Shown here one piece after another: positions 11,490 through 22,759 of a stretch of DNA of 64,000 bases. The stretch is from the NCBI GenBank assembly GCA_003439945.1, contig QVRM01005915.1, positions 584,501 through 648,500 of the forward strand, in the 5' to 3' direction. The DNA comes from Dermanyssus gallinae. Taxonomy: Eukaryota; Arthropoda; Arachnida; Mesostigmata; Dermanyssidae. Positions within the stretch are counted from its first letter, which is position 1; every line of letters starts with the position of its first letter. The notes under the pieces are model-generated. The model was not told the DNA's origin. It worked only from the letters and a program-made list of their open reading frames with translations, and made no database searches. The position numbers and the translations under genes were made by a program.

Positions 11490-12360
11490 TCCACGATAGA
11501 TATTTGGATCCTGTTTGTCATCACCATGCCTACCCTTGAACAGAAGGGAAAGCCTTTCGACATGTCAGACGTTAAGCATCCGCCGCATCTTTATAGTTTC
11601 ATTAAAGAAATCACAAAGAGTTTCTTCCAAGGGAGGGAGTGGCTGGATTTAATGCTCATAGCAGATTTGATTGGGTCCTGAGCTCTTTCTCTTCGGGAGT
11701 GACCGTAGGACCTGACACGCCTCCTCCACCACAAAAGGCAGATTCATGTTGTGCTGCTCCAGTGTAAGCGGGTGCTGTACGATTGGAGAAACGGCCGCAA
11801 CATCACGATTGAATAAGAAATTAGTTAGGTAGCTCTTTACCAGTCCGCCATCAAGCGGGTTCACCGCCCTACAAGGTCGCACGATGTAAGCTGAGGGCTC
11901 TCGTTCTGCTCTTTCGAGTAGCCGTCGTTCCTCCCGCTTTGCGTCTTGCCTCTTGTGATCTTATATAGGCCCTTTTACGCTCAAAAGAGTCCCGCCCGGC
12001 TTGCAGTGATAGTGGGGCTCTAGTTCTTGCTTAGCGCAGGAGCTCGAGCATTTCACCGTAGGCTTTAATGTTGGCGAGGCTTTAATTGGAGACGAGCATG
12101 TGCTCCACCACGTCGCGTGTGATTTTGCCCCGGAGCGCGGCTGGAGCGGTATCCTTTGCGCTTGCCATCGCCTTGCATCGCGCGGCCGTGCAATCGGCGT
12201 CGTTGGATTCCCCCGTTTGACAGAGGACTATATTCACTTCTGTCTTGCCGAACTTTACCATATATGTCTGGAACAGCCAGGACTTGCGTAGTAAATATAC
12301 TACAGCTCCCCGGGAGGTTCATAATACCTTTTCCGTAGATCGAGAATAAGTGACGTGGTT

Positions 12361-13204
<844 letters not shown>

Positions 13205-13408
13205 ATTGAGCAAGGTTGTTGTGTGGCAAAAACCGTCGGCCTGCCTTGCATTCGGGAGGTTGTGGGTTCGAGTCCTGGATCGGCCACTCCACAACTGGTT
13301 TTCATGGTTTCTAATTTAAGCAAGGTGAATGCCAGAGTGTACTATAATCGACCATGATCAGGCAAAGATGGCACAATACAATTCACCCCAATTATTATTA
13401 TTATTAGA
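13205..13408 (+). mobile_element. tRNA-derived SINE, family SINE-2, copy B
   Basis: The B box GGGTTCGAGTCCT lies at about 13263-13275, preceded by CTTGCATTCGGGAGG and followed by the body shared with the copy at 6851-7040. The A box is damaged here (GTGTGGCAAAAACCG). The copy ends in a run of ATT units at about 13392-13408, whereas copy A ends in poly-A. By eye the two copies agree at roughly three quarters of positions, so the insertion is not recent. Confidence 0.8.
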
Positions 13409-14277
13409 ACGTGTACTCCTTGTCTTCTCCTAGCTCCTAAACATTATTCCATCGAACCGACAATAAAACCGGCGTTTCCTCGGCACACTGCAAACGACAA
13501 CAGTTGCCGTATAAACTCGCCTTCGCGCCGATTGCCTGTGAAATCTGTAATCCGTTTGCCCAGCTCACTGATGGATCTCTTGCTTCTCTTGCGTACCGGA
13601 TCCATTGTTGCCATAGATATTGGCACTACGATGTAACCCGTCTCCAGTTTTTAGTACTTGCGTTCATACTAAGCATTTGCCGTTGTATTTATTATTATTA
13701 TTATTAACCTGACTGCGTTGAACCAAGCACGGGTGGTGATGATAACAATATTCACGATAGTATTGTCATTGTTAAATATTTTAATTTCCGACAGCACTTT
13801 TTACGAACTACAATAAGAGGGAAATTGTAATGACGAAGGAAAATATTGTCAGGAAGTGCCTATTAGACTAACAGTGATTTGGTCTAATTTAAAACTTGTT
13901 GGAAATAACAAGTATAGTCCTATTTACAGTAATACAATAATATGCTAATAATATGCTATTACTCATAAACGGCATTCAGAGAGCCACGTTTTGCAGACAG
14001 CGTCAATTCCTTGAATGTATGCATACATTTTGTAATGCATATACGTGGAATGCCAGCCTTATTTGCATCCATGCAGCAGCTGTTAAGGGTGGTACCGACT
14101 GAACATAGCTAAATGCGGAGCTACACGTGCAGAGACGTGGCTTTGCGATGTAATGGCCTGCATGCAGTCAGATATGCATCGTCGCGCCCCAATAACAAGA
14201 TTGAGTGACAACTTTAAGTTATAGCATTACAAATGTGAGCCATATGTAAACAAATAGTCATATAGTGGCGAAAACAT

Positions 14278-14302
14278 GTATATATATATATATATATATA
14301 TA
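14278..14302. repeat. (TA)n microsatellite
   Basis: About 25 bp of alternating TA. Confidence 0.95.
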
Positions 14303-14357
14303 AGGCGAGCATTGCCGAGTGTGCAAACGTATTGTAAATTATTAATAAATCATCACA

Positions 14358-14363
<6 letters not shown>

Positions 14364-14390
<27 letters not shown>
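14364..14390. repeat. (TA)n microsatellite
   Basis: About 27 bp of alternating TA. Confidence 0.95.
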
Positions 14391-14391
<1 letters not shown>

Positions 14392-15007
14392 CGTGTCCCA
14401 AATAGTTACCTATATGTTAAAACACGTGTGGCTTTCTCTTCACTTCTCATTTGTTATCATTATCAAATTTCCAGCGTTTCAGTCATTCAAGGTATCTCTC
14501 GTGACAAATGTGTTTTTATCTCTGAATACTCAAAACGGATTACAATGCAATTTCGCAAATCTATTGCGTTGCAGCTCGTCCCAAATCTTTCTCGAATCTT
14601 TTTGGCAAGGTGATTGAAGCCACATGGGGTATCAGAAAGGTTCAGTCCAATTACGAGAGAAAGAGACGTAGCAAAGTAACTATTTGTTTGCTGCTGGAGA
14701 GGGATGCATATTGAGGCGCAGCATTCCTGCAGAAGCAGACAGTACAATGAGTATGTAGACGCCCCGGGTACCTCAACGGAGCTCAATGGGTGCGCTTAAT
14801 GTAATGCTACACAGGGCTAAAAATTCAGTTCCCTGCGGCATTTTTTATGCGCTCTCGCATAAATCTATCTTGTGGCCCAGATCTTAGGGCCATCATCTCG
14901 CTGCTTCCGAAAATTGAAGCATCGAGAGTAAATGGTCAACAGTAGGAGCTGTAGCCGACCGCCTTGCGGCCGCCCTCGCCAAAGTCGTTAATCTTCTTCG
15001 CTGGGGC

Positions 15008-15615
15008 TTGCCGCTCTCCGAATGGCGACCGCTCATCTTTGGGGCCCGACTTTTCGCCCTCAAGAAGAAAGATGGCAGCGTGAGGCCCATCGCATGCTCA
15101 TCTGTAATCCGGAGGCTAGCAGCAAAAATCGGCATCTTTGAGAACAAGACAGACATCTCATGTGCTTTTGGTGACCATCAGCTTGGGTTTGCGACACCGG
15201 GAGGATGCGAGGCCGCAGCGCATTCGACTCGGTCCTTTTTGGAGTCACGCTCTGAAGCTACCCTTGTGGTCAAGCTTGACTTTAGAAACGCCTTCAACAG
15301 CATTCGAAGGGACCATTTGTTGAGTGCCGTGAAAGCTTGGGCCCCGAGCATGTTCCACCAGGTGGTACTTGCTTATAAGGAGCCATCCTGCCCATAATGT
15401 CGCAGACTGGGGTACAGCAGGGCAACCCGCTGGGCCCGCCGCTGTTCTGCCTGGCTGTCAAAGAGTTAGTTGACTCTCTCGAGTGCCTGCTAAACGTATG
15501 GCACTTAGACGACGGTGTATTGGGTGGCGGCCCCGATGCAGTTCTGAGGGACATCCACAAAATCATCGAGTTCGCTGAACGGAGCGGCCTGGCTCTAAAC
15601 CCTGCGAAGTGTTAG
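15008..15615 (+). pseudogene. reverse transcriptase of RLE-type LINE
   Basis: The first block reads RLFALKKKDGSVRPIACSS, where RT motif 1 meets the polar fingers. Then comes VVKLDFRNAFNSIRRDHLL, with the catalytic Asp in motif A, and TGVQQGNPLGPPLFCLAV (motif B). The catalytic box WHLDDGVLGG (motif C) follows, then LALNPAKC. Two adjacent stops at about 15396-15401 and one at 15613 break the frame, but they fall between otherwise collinear segments, so mutation seems light. HLDDG in place of YADD marks the family and recurs (as VDDN) in the copy at 63.75 kb. Confidence 0.87.
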
Positions 15616-15844
15616 GTCCATGTTGTAGGAGGTGCCGCGGACTCTGAAGCGCTGGAGGCTCTCCCAGGGTGCAAGACTGTCGGCACGGATTTAGAGTTGC
15701 TGGGCGTACCCCTATTCCCGCAAGGAGTTTCAGCTGCCCTCGAGAAGTGGCTGGCCAAACTAGAAAATGCGATGTCACGCATTCACTTGGTGCCTCGAGG
15801 CCTCTTTTTTCTGATCCTCCTTTTCGGCCCTACGTCTCAACCAC

Positions 15845-16489
15845 TTGTTTCGAGGTGCAGAAAGTTCACTGGCTTCCGGACTTCTTGAACGACTTAACGA
15901 CAGCATGCTGGTTACAGTAGAGGCGTTGCTGAACCTCAGTCTATCCACGGGTGCACGCCAACAAGCTCTACTCCCCGTTCTTTGGGGTGGCCTAGGGTTG
16001 CCTGATGCGATTGTCCTATCTGAGGTAGCTCTGGCAGCTTCTCAACACAGGTCTATGCAACAGGCTAGAACCCTCCTCGATTCGGCTGCCCTTACAGACT
16101 TAGAAGCCCGATTGGAAACAAGCCGCCGTAGAGCAGTTGCCCTGAGCGGCTACGAGCCCGCCGAAGTTGAACACGAGAAAGAATGGTCAACAGCTCTATA
16201 TGAGCAAAGAATCGTAGACCTCATTGCGGGATGCACGACGGGCGCCGACAAGGCCAGGCTTCGCGCCGTCTCCTCCAAGGGGGCGGGCGCATGGCTACAC
16301 GGCATTCCCTGTGCCCAGATCGGGACCCAGTTAGATGATGAGTCGGTGAGGATTGCCGTCGGACTTCGTTTGGGAACAGACATTGTATACACTCATATCT
16401 GCGTCTGCGGAGACGTCGTCGGGCCAGAGGGACGCCACGGGCTGTCCTGTATCGTCAGCGCGTCAGGCGAGCAAGACACCAAGCCCTGA
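15845..16489 (+). pseudogene. RLE-type LINE linker and CCHC knuckle
   Basis: An open frame of 214 codons corresponds to the region between RT and nuclease. It contains ARQQALLPVLWGGLGLPDA, then a charged segment, KGAGAWLHGIPCAQIGTQLD, and GLRLGTDIVYTHICVCGD. The knuckle CVCGDVVGPEGRHGLSC begins near residue 186. In the copy at 48.2 kb the same position reads CKCGHPVDELAHHGLSC, giving C-x-C-x8-H-x4-C. That spacing is like the CCHC that precedes the R2 nuclease. A one-base shift near 16470 moves the rest (RARHQALNKTFSRAL) into another frame. Confidence 0.83.
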
Positions 16490-17016
16490 ATAAAACCTTC
16501 AGTCGAGCTTTACGATCCAGTGGTCTGCCGTGCGTCCTTGAGCCCGTCGGACTAGACAGGGAAGGCGGCAAGAGACCTGACGGGCTGACCTTAACTCCGT
16601 TCGAGAGCGGATGCATGCTGGTTTGGGACGCGACAGTTACTGACTCGTTAGCCCCTTCAATGGTCAGTGCTGGCGCGGCCCGGGCTAGTCATGCTTCGGC
16701 TCTCGCCGAGGCAGGCAAGGATAGAAAGTACCAGAACATCGGGTACCCGTACAGGTTTTATCCCCTTGCCTTCGAGACCCTTGGCGGGCCCGGTCCATCC
16801 ACTCGAAGTTTGCTACAAAAGGTCGGGAAACGCGTGATTCTAGCCAGCGGAGACAAACAAGCGGGTGATTTTCTCAGACAGCGCCTGTCGCTGGATGTGC
16901 AACGGGGCAATGCGGTCTCGGTTCGGGGCACTCTCCAGAAATGGCTGGTCCCTATACTGGACCCCCGTAACGGTACACACGTTCGCAGGGACCCAAATGT
17001 CATGTTCCCACCCTGA
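16490..17016 (+). pseudogene. candidate restriction-like endonuclease domain
   Basis: After the frame shift the translation reads SSGLPCVLEPVGLDREGGKR, then RPDG, 15 residues after the Asp of PD, and a second Asp in LVWDATVTDSLAP. R2-type nucleases have PD-x12-14-D. The pattern is close but one residue longer, so the assignment is by analogy. The C-terminal part (YPLAFETLGGPGPSTRSLL, then GDFLRQRLSLDVQRGNA) is conserved in two other copies. The frame at 16615-17016 is open to a TGA at 17014. Confidence 0.75.
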
Positions 17017-17052
17017 ATGATTCATTACATTGAATAAATGAACTTATAATAA

Positions 17053-17489
17053 TATATATATATATATAATGGTCAACAGTACTCATCCGGAGTAGATGAA
17101 GCATACACGTATACTGCGAATAGATTGCAAAATGCGGTGAGTGTTTATCTGAACATACCTCGACGCCGGTACACGAAGGGTCAGCTGCTGCGGGCATCTG
17201 CACTCGCCCTGCTTCCCCTGCGGAGTGGAGACATTCTCAACTCCGGCCCTGTGCATCTTGTGGCGGCCAATTTCAGTAAATGAGAGATCACTCCATGTAT
17301 AACGGCTGCAGTAGACCCGCACACGCACTGTGATTTCCGGACTCCCTACAAGCCTACAGTGAATTGCAAGTCTTGTTTTTGAAAAAAAGTTTTACTCACC
17401 GGTGCGACTAACAGGTGACTTTTAGATCCAAGTGTAGTTAGTTAGATTAAGTTAGACCAAGTTAGATCCAAACGTAAATGTTCCGCTAA
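17053..17489. other. unassigned sequence after a (TA)n tract
   Basis: A short (TA)n tract (17053-17069) ends the RLE-type element. The rest shows no coding trace; a GTTAGAT-type short repeat lies near 17440-17470. Confidence 0.5.
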
Positions 17490-18360
17490 ACTCTTGAAAC
17501 AGCTCAATAGGTCAAGCAACATCAACAGCAACAGCAGCGGCGGGAGCACAGTCCACGTGTCACATTCACATCGCAATGCACGCCACGTCGCCTCGCCTCG
17601 CCTTCAGCGGCGATCCACGCAAGAATGTAACGCAAGAACACCGCAAACAACGGACGGGCGAGACATGACAACATGTGGAACATTGTAGGAAAGCGTGGAC
17701 AGGTCGTGCACGTAACGACAGGCACAAACAAGATGACGGACTTGCAAGTTGTAAACAATTGCGACGTGCCCGAACGGTCGAGGTGGAAAGCATTATTACG
17801 AACCCGTATCGCACTCTCACAGTCAAGCGAAGAACTGTAGCACAATGTCACCGTATCGTAGGTCCCGACGGCGAAGTGAAAGCGACAAAACTGACTGCGT
17901 TGAACCAAGCACGTTCGAGTCAGAGAGGAGAAATTCTAAGACCTACTTGATCCCGTTGACAATTAAAGTGCCTCTTATGATACGTAGAGTCGTTGAAGAC
18001 ACTGTACAAAACGTTAGCAGAGAACGAAGTTAGTGAATCCGATATTATATTCTTAACAGATTGTATGACACGCAATACATTTTTAAACCATAAGCCATTT
18101 CACGTCAACGTTGAAACCACAGGGACAAACTGTGGTGTGACAATAGCAGTTCGGACATCAGAGGGAGCTTGTCAAATTAAATGTACCGACGGCCAGGTCA
18201 TTTAGAACTTTGTGACTATATTTAGTGTGCATATAGATCCCACCCGACAGGTAGACTGCAGATATAATACAAGTTATTGGTGATTGTCTAAATAATTCCA
18301 AAGACTCGCATACGAACGTTATAACAGCAGGGCCCTAGACTATCCTTCGTTACCAACGGA
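17490..18360 (+). pseudogene. LINE endonuclease fragment, plus strand
   Basis: At 17993-18205 the frame reads SESDIIFLTDCMTRNTFL, matching the 'DIVILTETW' block of APE-type LINE endonucleases with Glu changed to Asp. It is followed by NCGVTIAVRTSEGACQIK, the GGV.I.. block. Beyond a stop at 18203 come NFVTIFSVHIDPTRQVD and, in another frame, IGDCLNNS..NVITAG, the later EN blocks. Bases 17490-17960 upstream are Gln/Ser/Arg-rich in translation, and may be ORF1 or an ORF2 N-terminus, but I recognise no domain. The opening WN.G block is not seen. Dead copy. Confidence 0.7.
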
Positions 18361-18379
18361 CTTGAAACTTAACTTGAGG

Positions 18380-18550
18380 TATGTTAAGATATCTAGGGTT
18401 TCCCTAACAGTCCTTGTGGCAGCATGGCCGCTGACTCTCAGCGGTATGGTTTATCATCAATTCTCAAAGAGCATCGCTCAAAGAAATTTCGATCAACAAC
18501 AGGATCAATCCGGCGACACCCCGGTAGATGACAACCATGACTAGCGCTAT
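18380..18550 (+). repeat. dispersed repeat 'D', copy 2
   Basis: This copy is the most complete of three. It matches 49995-50155 over about 150 bp (AAGAT.TCTA/C...CTAACAGT.CTTGT, GCATCGC, AAAGAAA) and 1241-1345 over the right half. It lies directly downstream of the endonuclease fragment, so it is probably the linker part of that LINE. Confidence 0.6.
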
Positions 18551-19448
18551 AGTCCCCTAGACCACGCCGCTACACATTAGGAGACCTATACAAAATTGGA
18601 TTGAATATGGAAAACACTGTTACTGATCCAACCTACTTTTGTCGGAACGGCAACAGTGCAGTGGATGTTTTATTATCTACGAGCTGTTAGCTTAAAAAAT
18701 AATACGTCTTTATAGGTCCGTTGTCTTAGCACACCGTAAGCATTGCAAAGTGACATTCGACCTACGACCCGAACTTCACATTACAAGCGAAAACCAGCAA
18801 CAGCTCAGCCGAATATTGAACCCGAACAAGAACAGGCCCTTCAGTCAACTACAATATACGTCCAATGATATCAACAACTCAGAGAGTAATCTCTGATGGG
18901 CAATCCCCTAAGCAACCAGACCTAGAAAGGAAATGAAGCCATATTTACACAAACGTTTGTTTGATCATGAATGAAAGTACAGTAAACATATTATGTCTAG
19001 ACATGATGACATGAGCCAAAGGGGCTTACAACAGTTAGCTTTCCTAAGGAGATCATTTAAAGCGATAGTAGTTTATAGATGGAGCTTTTCTTTGGAATTC
19101 CTCTTCAGGCTGAAGGATCCAATACGTCACCTTTGCCTTTAGGAATCACGGCCAGTACACAGTCTCGCTAACTAGCCGGTATATGATCCCCTATGTCCAG
19201 GAATCTATTCATTAAGTTAGTAATCGGTGGTTGCAGCGGTTCCGACTGCTTGATATGATCAAACACTGGCACTTCGTGCGGGATTGTGTTCGCCGACGAG
19301 AACATAACTCTGAAGTGCTGAACAAGGATTGTGGACGAAATGGGGCACGCAACTCTTTCATTTGTATGACGGATCCACTTATAAGCCTGGCGTTCAGCGG
19401 CTTAAACGTTGTGTTTCAATACATGCAAGCCGGGTCTCCTTTAGGGTA
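18551..19448. other. unassigned sequence
   Basis: No recognised feature. The 73-codon ORF at 19231-19452 has no known motif. Confidence 0.45.
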
Positions 19449-20640
19449 TTAGAGTACCAGTCGGTCATCTTTGGACGGTAACGGGCCAGAAAGAATGATT
19501 GTCTCGCATTGTCTGTTAGACCATGGTTTTGAGCGCCGAGTGGTGGAGGAAGCTACGCAACTCAGGATTGTTGTAGTCAGTTTTTCGCAAAGAGTCTCTA
19601 TGCCGAGGCCATCTGAATTGAAGTTCAGTGTCCTAGACAAACGGTTGATGTGATCTGGCTCTAGCAATTTTCCGACGTATCTTCTGTTTGCCGTTGTACC
19701 GTTTGTGTGTACCTTGAATATCAAAGGTACCGACAGGTGCGGCCTGCTGCAAAAAGCTGTAATATTGCTTGCATATTCGCAATGTTGGATGTCATCCGGG
19801 TTTAGGTTGGTTGCAAAAATATCAATTGTTGATGATCCTTGGTGGCCTCAAGGTGTGCTGTGCTGGGTCTGTGATCACCGACATACCAGATTGGTAGAGA
19901 ATATCCAGTAATATCTGCGTTCTTCATGCGCTCGGTTGGTCGAGACGACAGTTTACGTCGCCTGCCAAAACGGTTGGTTTATTTAAATTAATTGCAGATA
20001 GGACTTGCGCCAATCGATCGATGAACGTGTATATATTTTCATGTGGGCTAGAGTAAATGGCGACTATGTTGATTTCATCTGCCTCAAGAACCACAGAGTT
20101 GTCTTCACTTAACATAGTTGAAACGGCTCCTAAAAGTTCATTATAACAGACCGATACTGACCACTGAACCGGCCCCGACCGTGATTTTTATGAGCCGGGC
20201 TATTATCTGAGAAGAACCCTGAAAGGTCAACCTTATCAGACCAAGAACGATAATATCGAACTTATTTATTTCCGATGGTATCAGCAGAGGTAAACCGTTT
20301 CCAATGCCTTCGACGTTCCACTGGAGAATCTTGATTTGAGACTTGTGGCAGTAGCGGACTTGAGTTTCCGTATGAAGCGAGTGGTTTGCTGCCGGCGATT
20401 CTAAAAGGGTAGTTGCCCTCTCTGTAGTATATTCGGGTACATTAAGGGCATCTGATACGGGTTCCAAAACCCTATAGGAAACTGATCCTGATTGGGTGCC
20501 TGAATTGTCCAGTCAGTATTGGGAGTTTGCTGCTGGGTCAATTGGTACATATACGGTGACACAGTCTGCCAGGCTGCGTCGGTTGTTGCGGCTATTGTCC
20601 ATCGTATGCGCGTCAGAAACGACGATCGCGCCATCTCTTG
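19449..20640 (-). pseudogene. LINE endonuclease region, minus strand
   Basis: Reading leftwards: a Gln/Pro-rich segment at 20401-20634; the endonuclease opening IKILQWNVEGIGNGLPLL at about 20320 and the damaged block FDIIVLGLIRLTF (normally ..LTETW) at 20141-20467. Next are INIVAIYSSPHENIYTFIDR and PTVLAGDVNCRLD, the conserved GD.N block, at 19924-20115. A post-EN linker follows at 19449-19724 (SKPWSNRQCE, normally KPWWN..C). This is the best-ordered endonuclease in the window apart from that at 35.7 kb, but it has several frame changes and no RT follows. Confidence 0.82.
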
Positions 20641-20729
20641 GCCTGAGAAAATTGAATCAAGTGTCGCATGTGTTCTGCTGCCTCATAGTTGAGTAATAAA
20701 TAATTGTTTCTATTGTATACTTTAAAGCC

Positions 20730-21800
20730 ATGAAAAAAGAAAGCAGAATTGACGCGAAGAAAAACATAGATTGCAGGGCAACGAATACAGACCGTGGCTT
20801 CTCCTCTTGACACGCCCGGCCACAGGTAATCCACTAATCAATGACAGAGAATGGGTGATACACTTCACAAATCTTCTCGATGGTAAGACGGCCCTCTTAA
20901 GGAGAGACCCCGGATCAGAGCTCATCCCTTTTACGAAAGCCGAAGTAAGACTAACAGTTACATTAAGGCAGAATAACAGGTGAGCGGGTCCAGGCCAAAT
21001 CGTGTACGAGCACTTGAAGGACAAGATAAGTATGTTGTGCTTCCCATTACCAAAACTTTCCAATATGTGCCTACGCGAGAGTAAACTACCAGATGAATGG
21101 GTGAAGAGCTACATAGAGCCTATATATGAGGGTAAAGAAGATGCTACGGACTCATAATTCCAAAGGATCTCCTTAAGAAGCGTTATATATAAAGTGCTTA
21201 CTTTACTCAACGCATCGAGGCTCTACGAGTGCACAATCGAAAATGACCTACGCAGCAAATATTGACGTTTTGCAAGTCATTCACAGCAGATACGCAATTA
21301 CGGGTCCAATGTATATCCCCATACATGATATGTTAGACCATAACATTTTTTTTTTTAAACAACGAATATTACGTCAGGGACCCAATTATACAGAGAACCG
21401 GTGTCGCTCAGGGACATTCTGTAAGCCCGCCTCTACTCATCCTATACGTGCCACAAAGTTTTACAAAAAGTAAAAGCACCACATGCGTTCTATGCAGACG
21501 ACTTGTTCGTTCTTGCAAAATTCCAAGACCACTTACAGTGAATCGGCAAATTGGTGCGATAAGAATCGACTGACATTAAAACTAAACAAGACTCAAATCC
21601 TACGTTTGAGGCGTGGATGGGGCATATGTCACCGCAGTTCGCCATATAAAGATAAACACCACCCCTGTAGAGCTAGTAAGTCATTTCCCATAAATGGGAG
21701 TGACTCTTACTCTAAAACTCTCGTTTGGCAAAGATAAAACGTTGGCACCAACGCTGGAACGAGTGTCAACGTTCTGTCTTTGCTTGGAGAACGGTAAGCT
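20730..21800 (+). mobile_element. LINE fragment, pre-RT and RT, plus strand
   Basis: The pre-RT part at 20771-21150 reads AGPGQIVYEHLKDKISML, then LPDEWVKSYIEPIYEGKED, which matches the 'GPDGI..E.LK...P..W....I.PI.K.GD' block of APE-type LINEs. Broken RT blocks follow: QRTGVAQGHSVSPPLLILYV at about 21390 and HAFYADDLFVLAKF at about 21480 in another frame. After about 21740 nothing further is recognisable. It lies back to back with the minus-strand endonuclease at 19.4-20.6 kb, so the two are different insertions. Confidence 0.8.
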
Positions 21801-22677
21801 ACTGACGATAACTTGTTCCTATATATATATAGAAATATATTTATTTATATATATATATATTATTGCGCGGTACTTAATTTTGATTACAAATTTACGTTTC
21901 AAAATTTGTGTTTAACTTGTAAGCCATTGTACGAGTATAAACTAAACTTTATAATTTATATATTCTTGTTTAATTGATTAGAATAGTCGTTATTTTCATC
22001 CATCGTTTTCTAGATGCTTTCCATTATATGTTAAAATTAAGTTAATGCGTGGGTGAACATTGATACGCCATAATGCGATTGCCGTTTCATTAATGGCTGC
22101 TTGGTAAATATTTGGCACTATCGACATGCTGCCTCTACGAGAGTACTAGTTGTGACTAAATCAGCAATCATCCCTCTGTTTACTTTTCGATTGTTCTCCT
22201 CATGTCATGCGTTTGTTTGTTTATTTTTGTCTAAACATTGCAAACTTTATAATTAGCTTCTGTCGCGTCTTCTGTTCGCTCGCGCGAACTCTAACTAGCG
22301 CCGCTATATGACGCACTTGTTAAGCGCATATACTTAACCCGCGGTTGATCTTTACGAAGTTAGTGTGTATGTGGTGGTATATAAACGGGTCACTGCATCA
22401 GCACAATGGTGGCTTCTGAAATGATATGGTGGTTCAGTGATGGCTTGATGCTAGCGGCATATTGACCTGCACGTTGTAGAAAGCCGGATGGGGAATATGC
22501 ATAACATAGAACCTAACAAAAACAACTCCAGACCAAAGGATGAACCACCCGTGTCTATGATCCGGCACAATGCTTAAAAGCGTATTCGTCAAAATGAAAA
22601 AAAGGACATAAGGACAATGAGGAAGTCAAACTTTGCGTGGAGATGAGCTACTTAACGTATGTTTTTGTTTGTAGGTA

Positions 22678-22678
<1 letters not shown>
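21801..22678. other. unassigned sequence
   Basis: Broken TA-rich simple sequence at 21820-21860; otherwise nothing recognised. A TATA-like word (GGTATATAAACGGG) at about 22375 has no gene behind it. Confidence 0.45.

Positions 22679-22757
<79 letters not shown>
22679..22757. repeat. (TA)n microsatellite
   Basis: About 79 bp of alternating TA. Confidence 0.97.

Positions 22758-22759
<2 letters not shown>

Larger units (their letters stand above)
10166..12360 (-). mobile_element. LINE 'family B', minus strand, RT-containing
   Basis: Reading leftwards from 12360, a post-endonuclease linker appears around 12100-12290. The pre-RT block follows at 11649-11882 (LPKRKSSGPNQICYEH), then the RT core at 10947-11489. 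The RT thumb with MKFRRGGRLA and FQYLGLRVYYTGTTF lies at 10675-10992. A C-terminal Cys cluster (FHEGYELCTCRFC) is near 10300. The far 3' end lies near 10170. The plus-strand element at 45.9-46.9 kb matches this one closely in the same blocks, so they are one family. The copy is cut by stops and frameshifts, and the endonuclease and ORF1 are missing. Confidence 0.85.
13409..14829. other. unassigned sequence with simple repeats
   Basis: No recognised gene. A second (ATT)n run is at about 13688-13706 and (TA)n tracts are at 14278-14302 and 14364-14390. ORFs at 13504-13707 and 14428-14786 show no known motif. Confidence 0.45.
14830..17052 (+). mobile_element. RLE-type LINE, longest copy (copy 1)
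   Basis: The element shows RT, then a long linker, a CCHC knuckle, a candidate restriction-like endonuclease, and a 3' tail GAATAAATGAACTTATAATAATATATA leading into a (TA)n tract. Four other pieces in the window match parts of it: 34020-34690 (-), 48238-49095 (+), 51780-52000 (+) and 63751-64000 (+). The RT catalytic box is HLDDG instead of YADD. This copy has stops after 15395 and 15613 and frameshifts near 15835 and 16470, so it is dead. The sequence upstream of about 14830 is not recognisable, so the N-terminus is missing. Domain order RT-linker-CCHC-nuclease is that of early-branching site-specific LINEs (R2, R4, NeSL, Hero), but the exact clade is uncertain. Confidence 0.82.

Noticed and set aside
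22370..22420. Core promoter (TATATAAACG followed by an initiator-like TCACTGCATCAG).
   Set aside because: No ORF or exon follows, and TATA-like words are common in this AT-rich window.
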